NCBI GenBank assembly: GCA_002299885.1
Contig: DBOB01000004.1
Span: 1 to 64,000 of the forward strand
Length of the DNA: 64,000 bases
Origin: Sediminibacterium sp. UBA657
GTDB taxonomy: Bacteria; Bacteroidota; Bacteroidia; Chitinophagales; Chitinophagaceae
Direction of reading: 5' to 3'
Shown here in pieces: positions 26,162-34,880 of this stretch (position 1 is its first letter; every line of letters starts with the position of its first letter). The position numbers were made by a program, and so were the translations under genes. The notes under the pieces are model-generated. The model saw only the letters and a list, made by a program, of their open reading frames with translations. It was not told the DNA's origin and did not search any database.

Positions 26162-27550
26162 TTAATAACCTTCGTTTTGAACCAATTGCTTGTTCACATC
26201 CATCTCTCTTTGAGGGATAGGCATGATTAACTTTGGAGAGTTCCAAGCCAATGCACCAACTGAAGTTTGTAATCTTTTAACATCAGGTAAGAATTGTCCT
26301 TCGAAAGCCAATTCTAATCTTCTTTCTTTTAAGATATCTGCTAATGTCACTGCAGTTAAAGCAGGTAAACCAGCTCTAGTGCGAATTGCATTCACATCAC
26401 TTAATGGAGTAGCACCAACAGCAGTTGTGTTTCTTTGGTTTGCTTCTGCTCTTGTTAAATACATTTCAGATAAACGTATTACAGGTACATCACCAAAACG
26501 ATCTAAATGCTTCAAGGTATAATAGTTACCACCAGATAAAACAAAATAGTCTTTTCTCTTATCTCCAGTTTCATATTGCGTGAAATGTGCTGGTCTAATT
26601 TTACAATCACTACGTCCAGCAGAACCTGGATAAGCACTGATTGTTCTACCAAAGTAGGTATTCAACGCATTGGTTCCATCTTGTGAAGTCACTTTCATAG
26701 AGAATAAATATTCTCCTGGTGTAGATCCACCATTGTTAATGAATGTAAACCAGTTTTTACCAATTTCAGACGCTAAAGATTTACCACTACCTGTGATTAC
26801 ACGGTTAGCAGCAGCACCCGCTTCTGTATAGTTTTTCAATGCTAAATGCACTCTAGATAATTGAGCAGCAGCAGACCACTTGGTTGCGTAGATTGTATTA
26901 GATGAAGGCAATAATGATTCAGCTTTTGTTAAATCTGCAATTACTTGATCATATACTGCTTTCACAGTTGCTCTTGCTTTGTAATCTGCTTCAGTTACGT
27001 TACCAGTTGGTGTTAATACCAATGGCACACCTGGATTGGTATTAAAGTCGCCATCGCCTACTGGCTTAGCAAATAATTTTACCAATTCAAAGTAAAGAGA
27101 ACCTCTTAAAAACAAGGCTTCCCCTTCTACTGTATTTTTTCTTGTAGCAGAAGATGTTACTTTACTTACTGCAGACAATACATTGTTGATACGGTTGATA
27201 GAACTGTATGAAGCAGCCCAAGTACCCGTCGCATTACCATTGTTTGAAACCATCTGTGCTCTATACGCATCAGACAAGCCAGCGAAAGTACCAGTAAAGT
27301 TGATATCAACTGAATTACCGATTAACTCGTTCAATACCATGATATCACCACCGTATACTGTTGCAGCCTGTGCACCATCATAGGCACCTATTAAAGTTAC
27401 ATTTACGTCACCTTCAGACAACAAGGCTTTATCGTCTGCGATACTTTGGTACGGGAAAACGTCTAGACGCTTTTCGCAAGCCGTAGCAAGTACACTTGTA
27501 AACAAAATAGCAGCTAAGTATTTGTTTATTGTTTTGTTATATATTTTCAT
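26162..27550 (-). CDS. SusD/RagB-family nutrient-binding lipoprotein
   Basis: A 462-residue outer-membrane lipoprotein with lipobox LATAC (Cys25) and the SusD pattern CEKRLDVFPYQS just after it. A helical TPR-like core follows (RINNVLSAV, EGEALFLRGSLYFELVKLFAKPVG) and the late motif VIRLSEMYLTRAEANQ with ILKERRLELAFEGQFLPDVKRL. It caps the SusC barrel and binds a glycan or peptide ligand before import. It starts 19 bases after susC ends. The ligand cannot be read, since no degradative enzyme or regulator is beside the pair. Confidence 0.96.
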   Translation of the reverse strand: MKIYNKTINKYLAAILFTSVLATACEKRLDVFPYQSIADDKALLSEGDVNVTLIGAYDGAQAATVYGGDIMVLNELIGNSVDINFTGTFAGLSDAYRAQMVSNNGNATGTWAASYSSINRINNVLSAVSKVTSSATRKNTVEGEALFLRGSLYFELVKLFAKPVGDGDFNTNPGVPLVLTPTGNVTEADYKARATVKAVYDQVIADLTKAESLLPSSNTIYATKWSAAAQLSRVHLALKNYTEAGAAANRVITGSGKSLASEIGKNWFTFINNGGSTPGEYLFSMKVTSQDGTNALNTYFGRTISAYPGSAGRSDCKIRPAHFTQYETGDKRKDYFVLSGGNYYTLKHLDRFGDVPVIRLSEMYLTRAEANQRNTTAVGATPLSDVNAIRTRAGLPALTAVTLADILKERRLELAFEGQFLPDVKRLQTSVGALAWNSPKLIMPIPQREMDVNKQLVQNEGY

Positions 27551-27569
27551 AAAATGCTTTATTAACGAA

Positions 27570-30500
27570 TTAGAAATTAATGTTTACGCCAAACAAGATT
27601 GTTCTTGGTTGTGGCGGTGTGTAGAAGTCACTACCTTTTGCAATATTTGAATCAAAATCATCGGCGTTAACTTCTGGATCCCAATAAGGATACTTTGTGA
27701 AAGTCAATAAGTTTTGACCAGATACATACACTCTTACTTTTTCAAGTTTAAGTTTGTTTAATTTCTTAGAATCAAAAGTGTAACCAAGTGAAGCTGTTCT
27801 TAAACGGATGTAAGAACCATCCACGATATAACGGCTACTAATTTGAGCACCATTATTATAATACAATCTAGCTTGTGGTACATTGGTGATATCACCAGGC
27901 TTTTGCCAACGTGCCATTTGATCATAAGTTTGGTTGTCTTCGTAACGCATATTTGCAGAAGAATAACGACCCATACCGTAGATATTGTTTTGGTTACCTG
28001 CAACACCGTTAAAGAAGATCGTTGCATCAAATCCTTTGTAAGAGAAGTTATTTGTTAAACCAAAAATTACATCTGGATTCGGATCACCAGTTACAATTCT
28101 CGTTGCTTGACTGAATACACTAGTTTTAGTACGATCGATTGTTCCGTCTGCTAACTTTGTATTCTTATACCATAAGGCGTTACCATTTGCAGGGTCTACA
28201 CCAGCCCACTCTGCAGTAAAGAATACACCAATTGCACTTCCTTCTTGAACACGGTTCATGCTACCAACACCACCTTCAATCACTTGACCTTGGATATTGG
28301 TTACTTTACCTTGGTTCAGTGCTACGTTAAAGCTTGTATTCCATTTGAATGCACCAACTGTATTTTGCGTATTCAATACAAACTCATAACCTCTGTTTTC
28401 TAACTCACCAATATTCTTAACCATGCTAGAGAAACCAGTTGTAGCAGGAATATTTACATTTAATAATAAACCAGTTGTGCTCTTTACGTAGTAATCGATT
28501 TCTCCAGAAATTCTGTTATTGAATAATCCGAAATCAATACCCGCATCAATTTGAGCAGTTGTTTCCCACTGTAAGTTATCATTTCTTAATTGAGAAGGTC
28601 TTTGTCCTGCAGCACCTGCGTAACCTGCATCACCAGTAAACAAGCCCAATTGAGGGAAGTTACCAATTTCAGAGTTACCCACGATACCATAAGAAGCTCT
28701 TGCCTTTAAGAAGCTAATTACTTTATTATCCATTAAGAAATCTTCGTTAGATAAGATCCAACCAGCAGAAACCGCTGGGAAGAAACCTGTTCTTGAATTC
28801 TTACCGAATCTAGAAGAGGCATCAATACGTCCACTTGCAGAAACGATATACTTCTCATTGAAAGTATAATTAGATCTTAAGAAATAAGATAAGAATCTGA
28901 AATCTGTTTGAGATGAACTACCACCAGACTTAGTAGCCGCACTTGCAATCTTTTGATAAGAATCAGAAGGGAAACCAATACCAGTTGTACTGTTGTATTT
29001 CGCTTGAGATTGTTGGTATTGCATACCTAAAGTAGCAGCAAAATTATGCTTACCAGCTACTTTATTATAGTTGAAATAACTGTTGGTGTTGTAGTTAGTA
29101 ATGAACGCACCAGTATTGGTACCTTCACCAGTTGGAGCACTTGTATTTCTAACAGCTTGTGTTTGATAATAACGCTCTTCGTTTTGGCTTAAGAAGTCTA
29201 AACCAAATTCAGATTGGAAAGTCAAACCTGGTAATAATTTTACTTTGAAGTAAGTATTACCAAAAGTTCTGTATACATCTTGTACGTATCTAGCGTAGTC
29301 AATTTGAATTCTAGGGTTGAAATATATACCCACATTCACATCACCTGGAGGTGTTCCAGTTGGTAAACCAGTTGAAGGATCCAAGAATGGAGACATTGGC
29401 AATAATGCCGCAGATTGTAATGGATTAGAGAATGCATTATCTCCTGGCAAACGACGGTTAAATGTTCTAGATAAACTTAAAGAAACACCTAAATCTAACC
29501 AGCTATTTGCTTGTTGGTCCACATTCAAACGACCTGTTGTTCTGCTTATATTGTTTCCTACGATTGTACCACCTTGGTCTAAATGTTGGAAAGAAGAGAA
29601 AAACTTAGTTTTATCATTACCACCTCTGATTTGTAGATCAGCTTGACGGTATTCACCTTTTTGGAAGGCTTGATCCTGCCAATCGTAAGTTGTGCTCTTA
29701 TCTTTATCCCAAAGTCCAAAGCTATTATAGCTCATTACATCTTTCATGTATTGAGTATAACTGTATGGATCGTCGTAAGGCGTACCATCTTGGTCATCAG
29801 AATATTTTGCAGCTTCTAGTGCTAACTCATTGTACTCAGTTGAGTTCAACATTCTTACTCTCTTAGTTGCTTCTGATTGACCAGTTTGCAAGTTGAAAGT
29901 AATTTGAGTTCTTCCAGCTTTACCTCTTTTAGTTGTAATCAAAACCACACCATTCGCAGCACGAGATCCGTAGATCGCACCTGCAGAGGCATCTTTTAAA
30001 ACTTCGATTGATTCGATATCATTCGGGTTCAAATCTGTTAAAGGGTTCATGTCACCACCATAAGTAGATTGGTCTTGAGATGTAACTGGGATACCATCTA
30101 ATACATATAAAGGTTGGCTAGATGCAGAGATAGAAGAGTTACCTCTTACACGCACTGTTACTGCCTGACCTAATTTACCAGATTGGCTATTTACGAATAC
30201 ACCCGCAGCTTTACCTTGTAATGCCGCATCCACACTTGGTGTTGGCATGTACTCGATATCTTTACCTTTTACGCGGGCAATATTACCAGTTAATTCTTTT
30301 TTAATCAATGATCCACCGAAACCAGTTACAACCACTTCAGAAAGTGATCTTACATCCTGTTTCAGTACAATTAAAAGAGATTTTGTATTGGTAGAAACCT
30401 GACGGCTTTCGTAACCAACTGCAACTACTTCTAATACTTTGTTTGCTTGAACTGCAATAGTGAAATTACCTTGAGCATCAGAGTTAACCCCTGTTTTAGT

Positions 30501-30644
30501 TCCTTTTACAAGTACACTCGCACCTGCAATTGGAGCACCTGATTCGTCGGTAACCTTACCACTGACTGTTGTGTTTTGAGCTATTGCTACTCCAATCATA
30601 AGAAAGGACGCAAGGAAACTCAATAGAAAAAATTTTTTCATCAT
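27570..30644 (-). CDS. SusC/RagA-family TonB-linked outer-membrane transporter
   Basis: About 1024 residues from the ATG at 30644, chosen because it begins a clean signal peptide (MMKKFFLLSFLASFLMIG, ending AIAQ); an upstream UUG would add 17 residues without purpose. A carboxypeptidase-regulatory-like domain (VSGKVTDESGAPIAGASVLVKG) comes first, then the plug (LYVLDGIPV, IESIEVLKDASAGAIYGSRA, GVVLITTKRG), and a beta-barrel ending in GVNINF with terminal Phe. It imports large ligands with SusD using TonB energy. No sigma/anti-sigma pair is adjacent. Confidence 0.96.
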   Translation of the reverse strand: MMKKFFLLSFLASFLMIGVAIAQNTTVSGKVTDESGAPIAGASVLVKGTKTGVNSDAQGNFTIAVQANKVLEVVAVGYESRQVSTNTKSLLIVLKQDVRSLSEVVVTGFGGSLIKKELTGNIARVKGKDIEYMPTPSVDAALQGKAAGVFVNSQSGKLGQAVTVRVRGNSSISASSQPLYVLDGIPVTSQDQSTYGGDMNPLTDLNPNDIESIEVLKDASAGAIYGSRAANGVVLITTKRGKAGRTQITFNLQTGQSEATKRVRMLNSTEYNELALEAAKYSDDQDGTPYDDPYSYTQYMKDVMSYNSFGLWDKDKSTTYDWQDQAFQKGEYRQADLQIRGGNDKTKFFSSFQHLDQGGTIVGNNISRTTGRLNVDQQANSWLDLGVSLSLSRTFNRRLPGDNAFSNPLQSAALLPMSPFLDPSTGLPTGTPPGDVNVGIYFNPRIQIDYARYVQDVYRTFGNTYFKVKLLPGLTFQSEFGLDFLSQNEERYYQTQAVRNTSAPTGEGTNTGAFITNYNTNSYFNYNKVAGKHNFAATLGMQYQQSQAKYNSTTGIGFPSDSYQKIASAATKSGGSSSQTDFRFLSYFLRSNYTFNEKYIVSASGRIDASSRFGKNSRTGFFPAVSAGWILSNEDFLMDNKVISFLKARASYGIVGNSEIGNFPQLGLFTGDAGYAGAAGQRPSQLRNDNLQWETTAQIDAGIDFGLFNNRISGEIDYYVKSTTGLLLNVNIPATTGFSSMVKNIGELENRGYEFVLNTQNTVGAFKWNTSFNVALNQGKVTNIQGQVIEGGVGSMNRVQEGSAIGVFFTAEWAGVDPANGNALWYKNTKLADGTIDRTKTSVFSQATRIVTGDPNPDVIFGLTNNFSYKGFDATIFFNGVAGNQNNIYGMGRYSSANMRYEDNQTYDQMARWQKPGDITNVPQARLYYNNGAQISSRYIVDGSYIRLRTASLGYTFDSKKLNKLKLEKVRVYVSGQNLLTFTKYPYWDPEVNADDFDSNIAKGSDFYTPPQPRTILFGVNINF

Positions 30645-30860
30645 AGAATTTATTTTTTTGAAAAAACCATATTGGATTGAGAGGCAATTTAACAAAAATT
30701 TAATACAATTTTAAGCTTTTATTAAAAAATCTTTAAATTTATTAATAAGTTTTATGAATATTATAATATTAATTTATAGTATTGATTTTTTGTATTTACT
30801 TTTTTGACAATAAAATCCTCGGTTTTCGGCAATTACTTAGTAAAAAAATGAGAATCCAGG

Positions 30861-30869
30861 TATCTTTAC
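30861..30869 (+). promoter_or_regulatory. -7 box of radA
   Basis: TATCTTTAC matches TAnnTTT and ends 3 bases before the radA ATG at 30873, giving a leaderless or near-leaderless transcript if used. Confidence 0.45.
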
Positions 30870-30872
30870 TGC

Positions 30873-32243
30873 ATGAGTAAGTCAAAATCTGCCTTTTTTT
30901 GTACCAATTGCGGCTATGAATCCGCAAAATGGGTCGGCAAATGCCCAGCCTGTAATGAATGGAATACTTTCACCGAGGAAGTCATTGACAAAGGCAAGGG
31001 GAACACCCAAACTTGGGAGGATTATGCCCTGACTCAAAAAGGGACCGAAGTCATTGCAATCAATGAAGTGCAAAGTCAATCAGAAAAAAGAATAGATAGC
31101 TCTGATCCAGAATTAAACCGCGTTTTAGGTGGTGGTATTGTACTAGGTTCCATTGTACTTGTTGCAGGAGAACCAGGTATTGGAAAAAGTACTTTGTTTT
31201 TACAACAAGGTTTAATGATGAAGGATCAAACAGTTTTATACATCAGTGGAGAGGAAAGTATTCAGCAAATTAAAATGCGTGCAGATAGATTAAGCTTGGA
31301 AAATGATCATTTTTATTTATTGACCGAAACACATACACAAGCGATTTTTAAAGCGATAAAAAAATTAAAACCAACTGTGGTGATTATAGATTCAATTCAA
31401 ACACTTGAATCTAATTTAATTGATGCAGCAGCTGGAAGTATTTCACAAATAAAACAAACTGCTGCAGAGTTTCAAAGATTTGCAAAGGAAACAGGCACAC
31501 CTGTTTTTTTAATTGGCCATATTACTAAAGAGGGTTCTATTGCTGGACCAAAAATTTTAGAACATATGGTGGACACTGTTTTGCAATTTGAAGGTGATCG
31601 TCATTATGCATATAGAATGTTGCGTACTTTAAAAAATAGATTTGGTAGCACAAGCGAATTAGGTATTTATGAGATGACTGGAACAGGCATGAAAGTGGTA
31701 ACGAATCCGTCTGCATTTTTAATTGCACAAAGAAACGATTCCTTAAGTGGAAGTACCATTGCAGCTGCGATGGAAGGCATGCGTCCATTGTTGATTGAAG
31801 TACAAGCTTTAGTTACACAAAGTGTGTATGGCACACCTCAAAGAACGGTCACTGGATTTGATTTAAGAAGATTACAATTATTATTAGCGGTGTTGGAAAA
31901 GCGCGGTGGGTTTGCGTTTGGGATGAAAGATGTTTTTGTAAATATTGCAGGCGGACTTAAAATAGAAGACCCTTCATTGGATCTTGCAGTAATTCTTGCA
32001 TTACTTTCTTCTTACGAAGACATTCCATTACCACAGGGTATTTGTTTTGCAGGAGAAGTAGGATTGAATGGCGAAATTCGCGCGGTGAATAGAATTCAAC
32101 AACGCATTGCAGAAGCAGAAAAATTAGGATTTGAAAAAATAATTATTTCTGGATTTAACACAAAGGGGATTGATACAAAAAAACATAGTATCGAAATTAT
32201 TCCAGTAGAAAGAGTCGACGAAGCCTATCGTTTATTTTTCTGA
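30873..32243 (+). CDS. radA: DNA repair protein RadA
   Basis: RadA (Sms) is a RecA-like helicase that drives branch migration in recombination and, in transforming bacteria, extends integrated single-stranded DNA. The 456 residues carry an N-terminal zinc finger (CTNCGYESAKWVGKCPAC), Walker A GEPGIGKST near 93, the RadA-specific LKNRFGS, and a C-terminal Lon-protease-like domain (ALLSSYEDIPLP, FAGEVGLNGEIRAV). It ends 2 bases before comF, which suggests a joint competence/recombination transcript. Confidence 0.97.
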   Translation: MSKSKSAFFCTNCGYESAKWVGKCPACNEWNTFTEEVIDKGKGNTQTWEDYALTQKGTEVIAINEVQSQSEKRIDSSDPELNRVLGGGIVLGSIVLVAGEPGIGKSTLFLQQGLMMKDQTVLYISGEESIQQIKMRADRLSLENDHFYLLTETHTQAIFKAIKKLKPTVVIIDSIQTLESNLIDAAAGSISQIKQTAAEFQRFAKETGTPVFLIGHITKEGSIAGPKILEHMVDTVLQFEGDRHYAYRMLRTLKNRFGSTSELGIYEMTGTGMKVVTNPSAFLIAQRNDSLSGSTIAAAMEGMRPLLIEVQALVTQSVYGTPQRTVTGFDLRRLQLLLAVLEKRGGFAFGMKDVFVNIAGGLKIEDPSLDLAVILALLSSYEDIPLPQGICFAGEVGLNGEIRAVNRIQQRIAEAEKLGFEKIIISGFNTKGIDTKKHSIEIIPVERVDEAYRLFF

Positions 32244-32245
32244 TC

Positions 32246-32953
32246 TTGAAAATTTTTGAAGGTATACGAAACTATCTAAATGCTTTTTTGCATTTATTGT
32301 ATCCACAGATTTGTTTTGGATGCGGCACAGATCAAATTGAAAAAGATATGCCTTTGTGTCCCAAGTGTATCCAAAATTTACCCTTGACTGATTTTTTTAG
32401 TATCAATGAAAATCCAATTGAAAAAATATTTTGGGGCAGGGCCGATATTCAAAATGCTGGTGCATTATTATTTTTTACAAAAGACAGTTTGGTTCAAACA
32501 TTGATTACCCAATTAAAATACCATCACAACAAAAAAGTGGGTATTTTATTTGGACGACTAATGGGTGAAGCGATTGCAGCAGAAGAAAAATATAAGCAGG
32601 TTGATATCATTATTCCTATTCCAATAAGTGCTTCCAAAATCAATAGTAGAGGCTTTAATCAAAGTGAAGTGATTGCAATTGGGATGCAACAGGTTTTGAA
32701 TAAGCCCATAATAAGCGATGGTTTAATCAAAAGAAGCTGGTCCAATTCACAAACAAAGAAAAACAGGAAAGCAAGGCTACAACAATTGCCCGACCTGTTT
32801 TTTTTACAAAAACCTACTACTATTGAAGGGAAACATATTTTACTAGTAGACGATGTTTTAACCACTGGAGCCACTTTAGAAGCGGCAGTTGCTAGTTTGA
32901 TGACTGGTTCGCCTGCATCCGTTTCGATTGCGGCGGCGGCTTATACACTTTAG
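32246..32953 (+). CDS. comF: ComF family phosphoribosyltransferase-like protein
   Basis: A 235-residue cytoplasmic protein. An N-terminal zinc finger (CFGCGTDQIEKDMPLCPKC) precedes a type I PRTase fold with the PRPP loop ILLVDDVLTTGATLEA near 200-215; IPIPISASKINSRGFNQSE is the ComF family signature. ComF takes part in handling DNA during natural transformation. It starts with UUG two bases after radA. Together with comEC this is a second competence gene in the window. Confidence 0.93.
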   Translation: MKIFEGIRNYLNAFLHLLYPQICFGCGTDQIEKDMPLCPKCIQNLPLTDFFSINENPIEKIFWGRADIQNAGALLFFTKDSLVQTLITQLKYHHNKKVGILFGRLMGEAIAAEEKYKQVDIIIPIPISASKINSRGFNQSEVIAIGMQQVLNKPIISDGLIKRSWSNSQTKKNRKARLQQLPDLFFLQKPTTIEGKHILLVDDVLTTGATLEAAVASLMTGSPASVSIAAAAYTL

Positions 32954-33048
32954 GCAAAGCATTGATGGATTATTCATTCAATATAGAGTCAACTTTTTGA
33001 TTGATTTCTTGTTATATTTAATACTTCAAACATTCAAAATTCTCTTTT

Positions 33049-33576
33049 ATGAAAACGATATTAAGTTTCTTATTTATTGCCTGCAGCTTATTTACAAATG
33101 CGCAAAGCATCCATAGTTTTAAAGTTAAAAGCATTGACGGCGGTCAGATAGATTTGTCAAAATACAAAGGCAAAAAAATCATGGTAGTGAACACAGCTAG
33201 TCAATGTGGTTATACGCCTCAATATGCCTCATTACAAAAAGTATATAGTCAATACAAAGACAAATTAGTGATCATTGGTTTTCCTTGTAATCAATTTGGT
33301 GGACAAGAACCAGGCACGAATGCTGAAATCGTGGAATTCTGCGAAAAAAATTATGGCGTTACTTTCCCACTAGCCGATAAAGTAGATGTGAAAGGCGGTA
33401 CACAATCTCCGATCTACCAATGGTTAACACAAAAGACAAAAAATGGCGTTTTAGATGCGACGATTGGTTGGAATTTTAATAAATTTTTATTGGATGAAAA
33501 TGGGAAAATGTTGGCTTATTTTCCAAGCAATGTAAAACCAGATAGCGACGCAATTTTGACTTACTTAAATAAGTAG
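33049..33576 (+). CDS. Exported glutathione peroxidase-like thiol peroxidase
   Basis: A 175-residue protein with a signal peptide (ILSFLFIACSLFTNAQS) and a GPx fold. The catalytic cysteine is in NTASQCGYTPQY, the glutamine in FPCNQFGGQEPG and the tryptophan in IGWNFNKFLLD. It is cysteine- rather than selenocysteine-type and probably reduces peroxides with thioredoxin-like donors. Export to the periplasm is inferred from the signal, and it would complement the Tat-exported superoxide dismutase elsewhere in the window. Confidence 0.92.
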   Translation: MKTILSFLFIACSLFTNAQSIHSFKVKSIDGGQIDLSKYKGKKIMVVNTASQCGYTPQYASLQKVYSQYKDKLVIIGFPCNQFGGQEPGTNAEIVEFCEKNYGVTFPLADKVDVKGGTQSPIYQWLTQKTKNGVLDATIGWNFNKFLLDENGKMLAYFPSNVKPDSDAILTYLNK

Positions 33577-33593
33577 CTTACCCTAGGAAGTCC

Positions 33594-33602
33594 TATCTTC
33601 GC
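33594..33602 (+). promoter_or_regulatory. -7 box before holB
   Basis: TATCTTCGC is one mismatch from TAnnTTTGC and ends 3 bases before the ATG at 33606. Confidence 0.4.
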
Positions 33603-33605
33603 TGC

Positions 33606-34802
33606 ATGTTATTGCGCGATATTATTGGTCAAGAAAAATTAAAGCAACAGTTAGTAGAGATGGTTCAACACCAAAGATTGAGCCATGCATTATTATTTGT
33701 TGGACCAGAAGGATCCGGCGCATTGCCCCTTGCCATTGCATTTGCACAATATTTAGTGAGCTCCCCTGCAACTACCAACCAAGTCTTGGATATGTTTGCA
33801 GACCCAGATGCACTTGCAAAACAAGTCCATACTTACAATGAGCCCGATGCCATTTCAGACTTGCCTGCTTACCAGCGAGCGAGTCAGTTAATGCACCCCG
33901 ATCTGCATTTTTCTTTTCCAACTATTACAGAAAAACCTGGACAAAAAAATATCAGTGCCAATTTCATGGAGCAGTGGAGGGAATTTGTTCAGGGCTATCC
34001 TTATGGCAATGTATTTGACTGGTTGCAATTCATCAAAGCAGAAAATAAACAAGGCAATATTAGTGCAGATGAATGTGCTGAAATAATTAAAAAGCTAAAT
34101 TTCAAAAGTTTTGAAAGTCCTTTCAAAGTGCTAGTGATGTGGATGCCAGAATACTTAGGCAAAGAGGGTAATAAATTATTGAAACTTATTGAAGAACCTC
34201 CAGCAGATACCATCTTTTTATTGGTCGCCAATTCAGAGGAACAAATACTTCCAACCATACTCAGTCGATGTCAATTTATTCGTGTACCAAGATTAACGAA
34301 TGCAGACATTGCAGGTGCATTGGAGGAAAGGGCAAAATTAAGCCCAGAAAAAGCACAGCTCATAGCTGCGATGTCGGATGGTAATTACAGAGAAGCACTT
34401 CATTTAATTCAGCATAGCGATAGCGATTTTATAGACCAGATTAGGGACTGGCTCAATGCCATCCTTAAAAATGGCCCATTGGCCCAAATGAAGTGGGTGG
34501 ACGAAGTGAGTAAATTGGGCAGGGAGCAGCAAAAACAATTCCTAAAATACTTTAATCACCTGCTTGAACAGAGTATTCGGATCAAAGTATTGGGTGCAGA
34601 CCTCCCTTTAGACCCAGATTTAAAGGATTTTGCAATTAGAATCAATAAAATTGCTGGGGTCGGGCAATTAGAGGCCATTTTACAAGAATTGGACAAAGCG
34701 GTCTATTATATAGAGCGAAATGCCAATGCCAAGATGTTATTTATGGCAATGGGCATCAAGTTCTATCATATCATTCGGAACAAAACCTTAATTTTGACAT
34801 AG
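33606..34802 (+). CDS. holB: DNA polymerase III delta' subunit
   Basis: A 398-residue clamp-loader subunit. The opening LRDIIGQEKLKQQLVEMVQHQRLSHALLFVGPEGSG is typical. The P-loop reads GPEGSGALPLA, lacking the Lys-Thr of an active Walker A, which is normal for delta'. LLKLIEEPPADTIFLLVANSEEQILPTILSRCQFIRV holds the sensor region and SRC motif. Compared with E. coli HolB (334 residues) it has an insert after residue 55. The next gene is PSP1, an order that by recollection is common in Bacteroidetes. Confidence 0.94.
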   Translation: MLLRDIIGQEKLKQQLVEMVQHQRLSHALLFVGPEGSGALPLAIAFAQYLVSSPATTNQVLDMFADPDALAKQVHTYNEPDAISDLPAYQRASQLMHPDLHFSFPTITEKPGQKNISANFMEQWREFVQGYPYGNVFDWLQFIKAENKQGNISADECAEIIKKLNFKSFESPFKVLVMWMPEYLGKEGNKLLKLIEEPPADTIFLLVANSEEQILPTILSRCQFIRVPRLTNADIAGALEERAKLSPEKAQLIAAMSDGNYREALHLIQHSDSDFIDQIRDWLNAILKNGPLAQMKWVDEVSKLGREQQKQFLKYFNHLLEQSIRIKVLGADLPLDPDLKDFAIRINKIAGVGQLEAILQELDKAVYYIERNANAKMLFMAMGIKFYHIIRNKTLILT

Positions 34803-34880
34803 ACCCCAATCGAGTGAACAGGGATATGAAGAAACGCGGGGTCGGGTATTTCAATTTATAACAGTTAGAACTTAGAATAT

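Noticed and set aside
30690..30800. Very AT-rich stretch considered as a replication origin or foreign insertion
   Set aside because: No dnaA or dnaN nearby, no DnaA-box cluster noticed, and it is simply the susC-radA divergent promoter region.
34802..34843. GACCCC...GGGGTC inverted repeat between holB and the PSP1 gene
   Set aside because: Six-base arms with a 30-base loop and no T-tract are weak; no riboswitch or RNA family was recognised.
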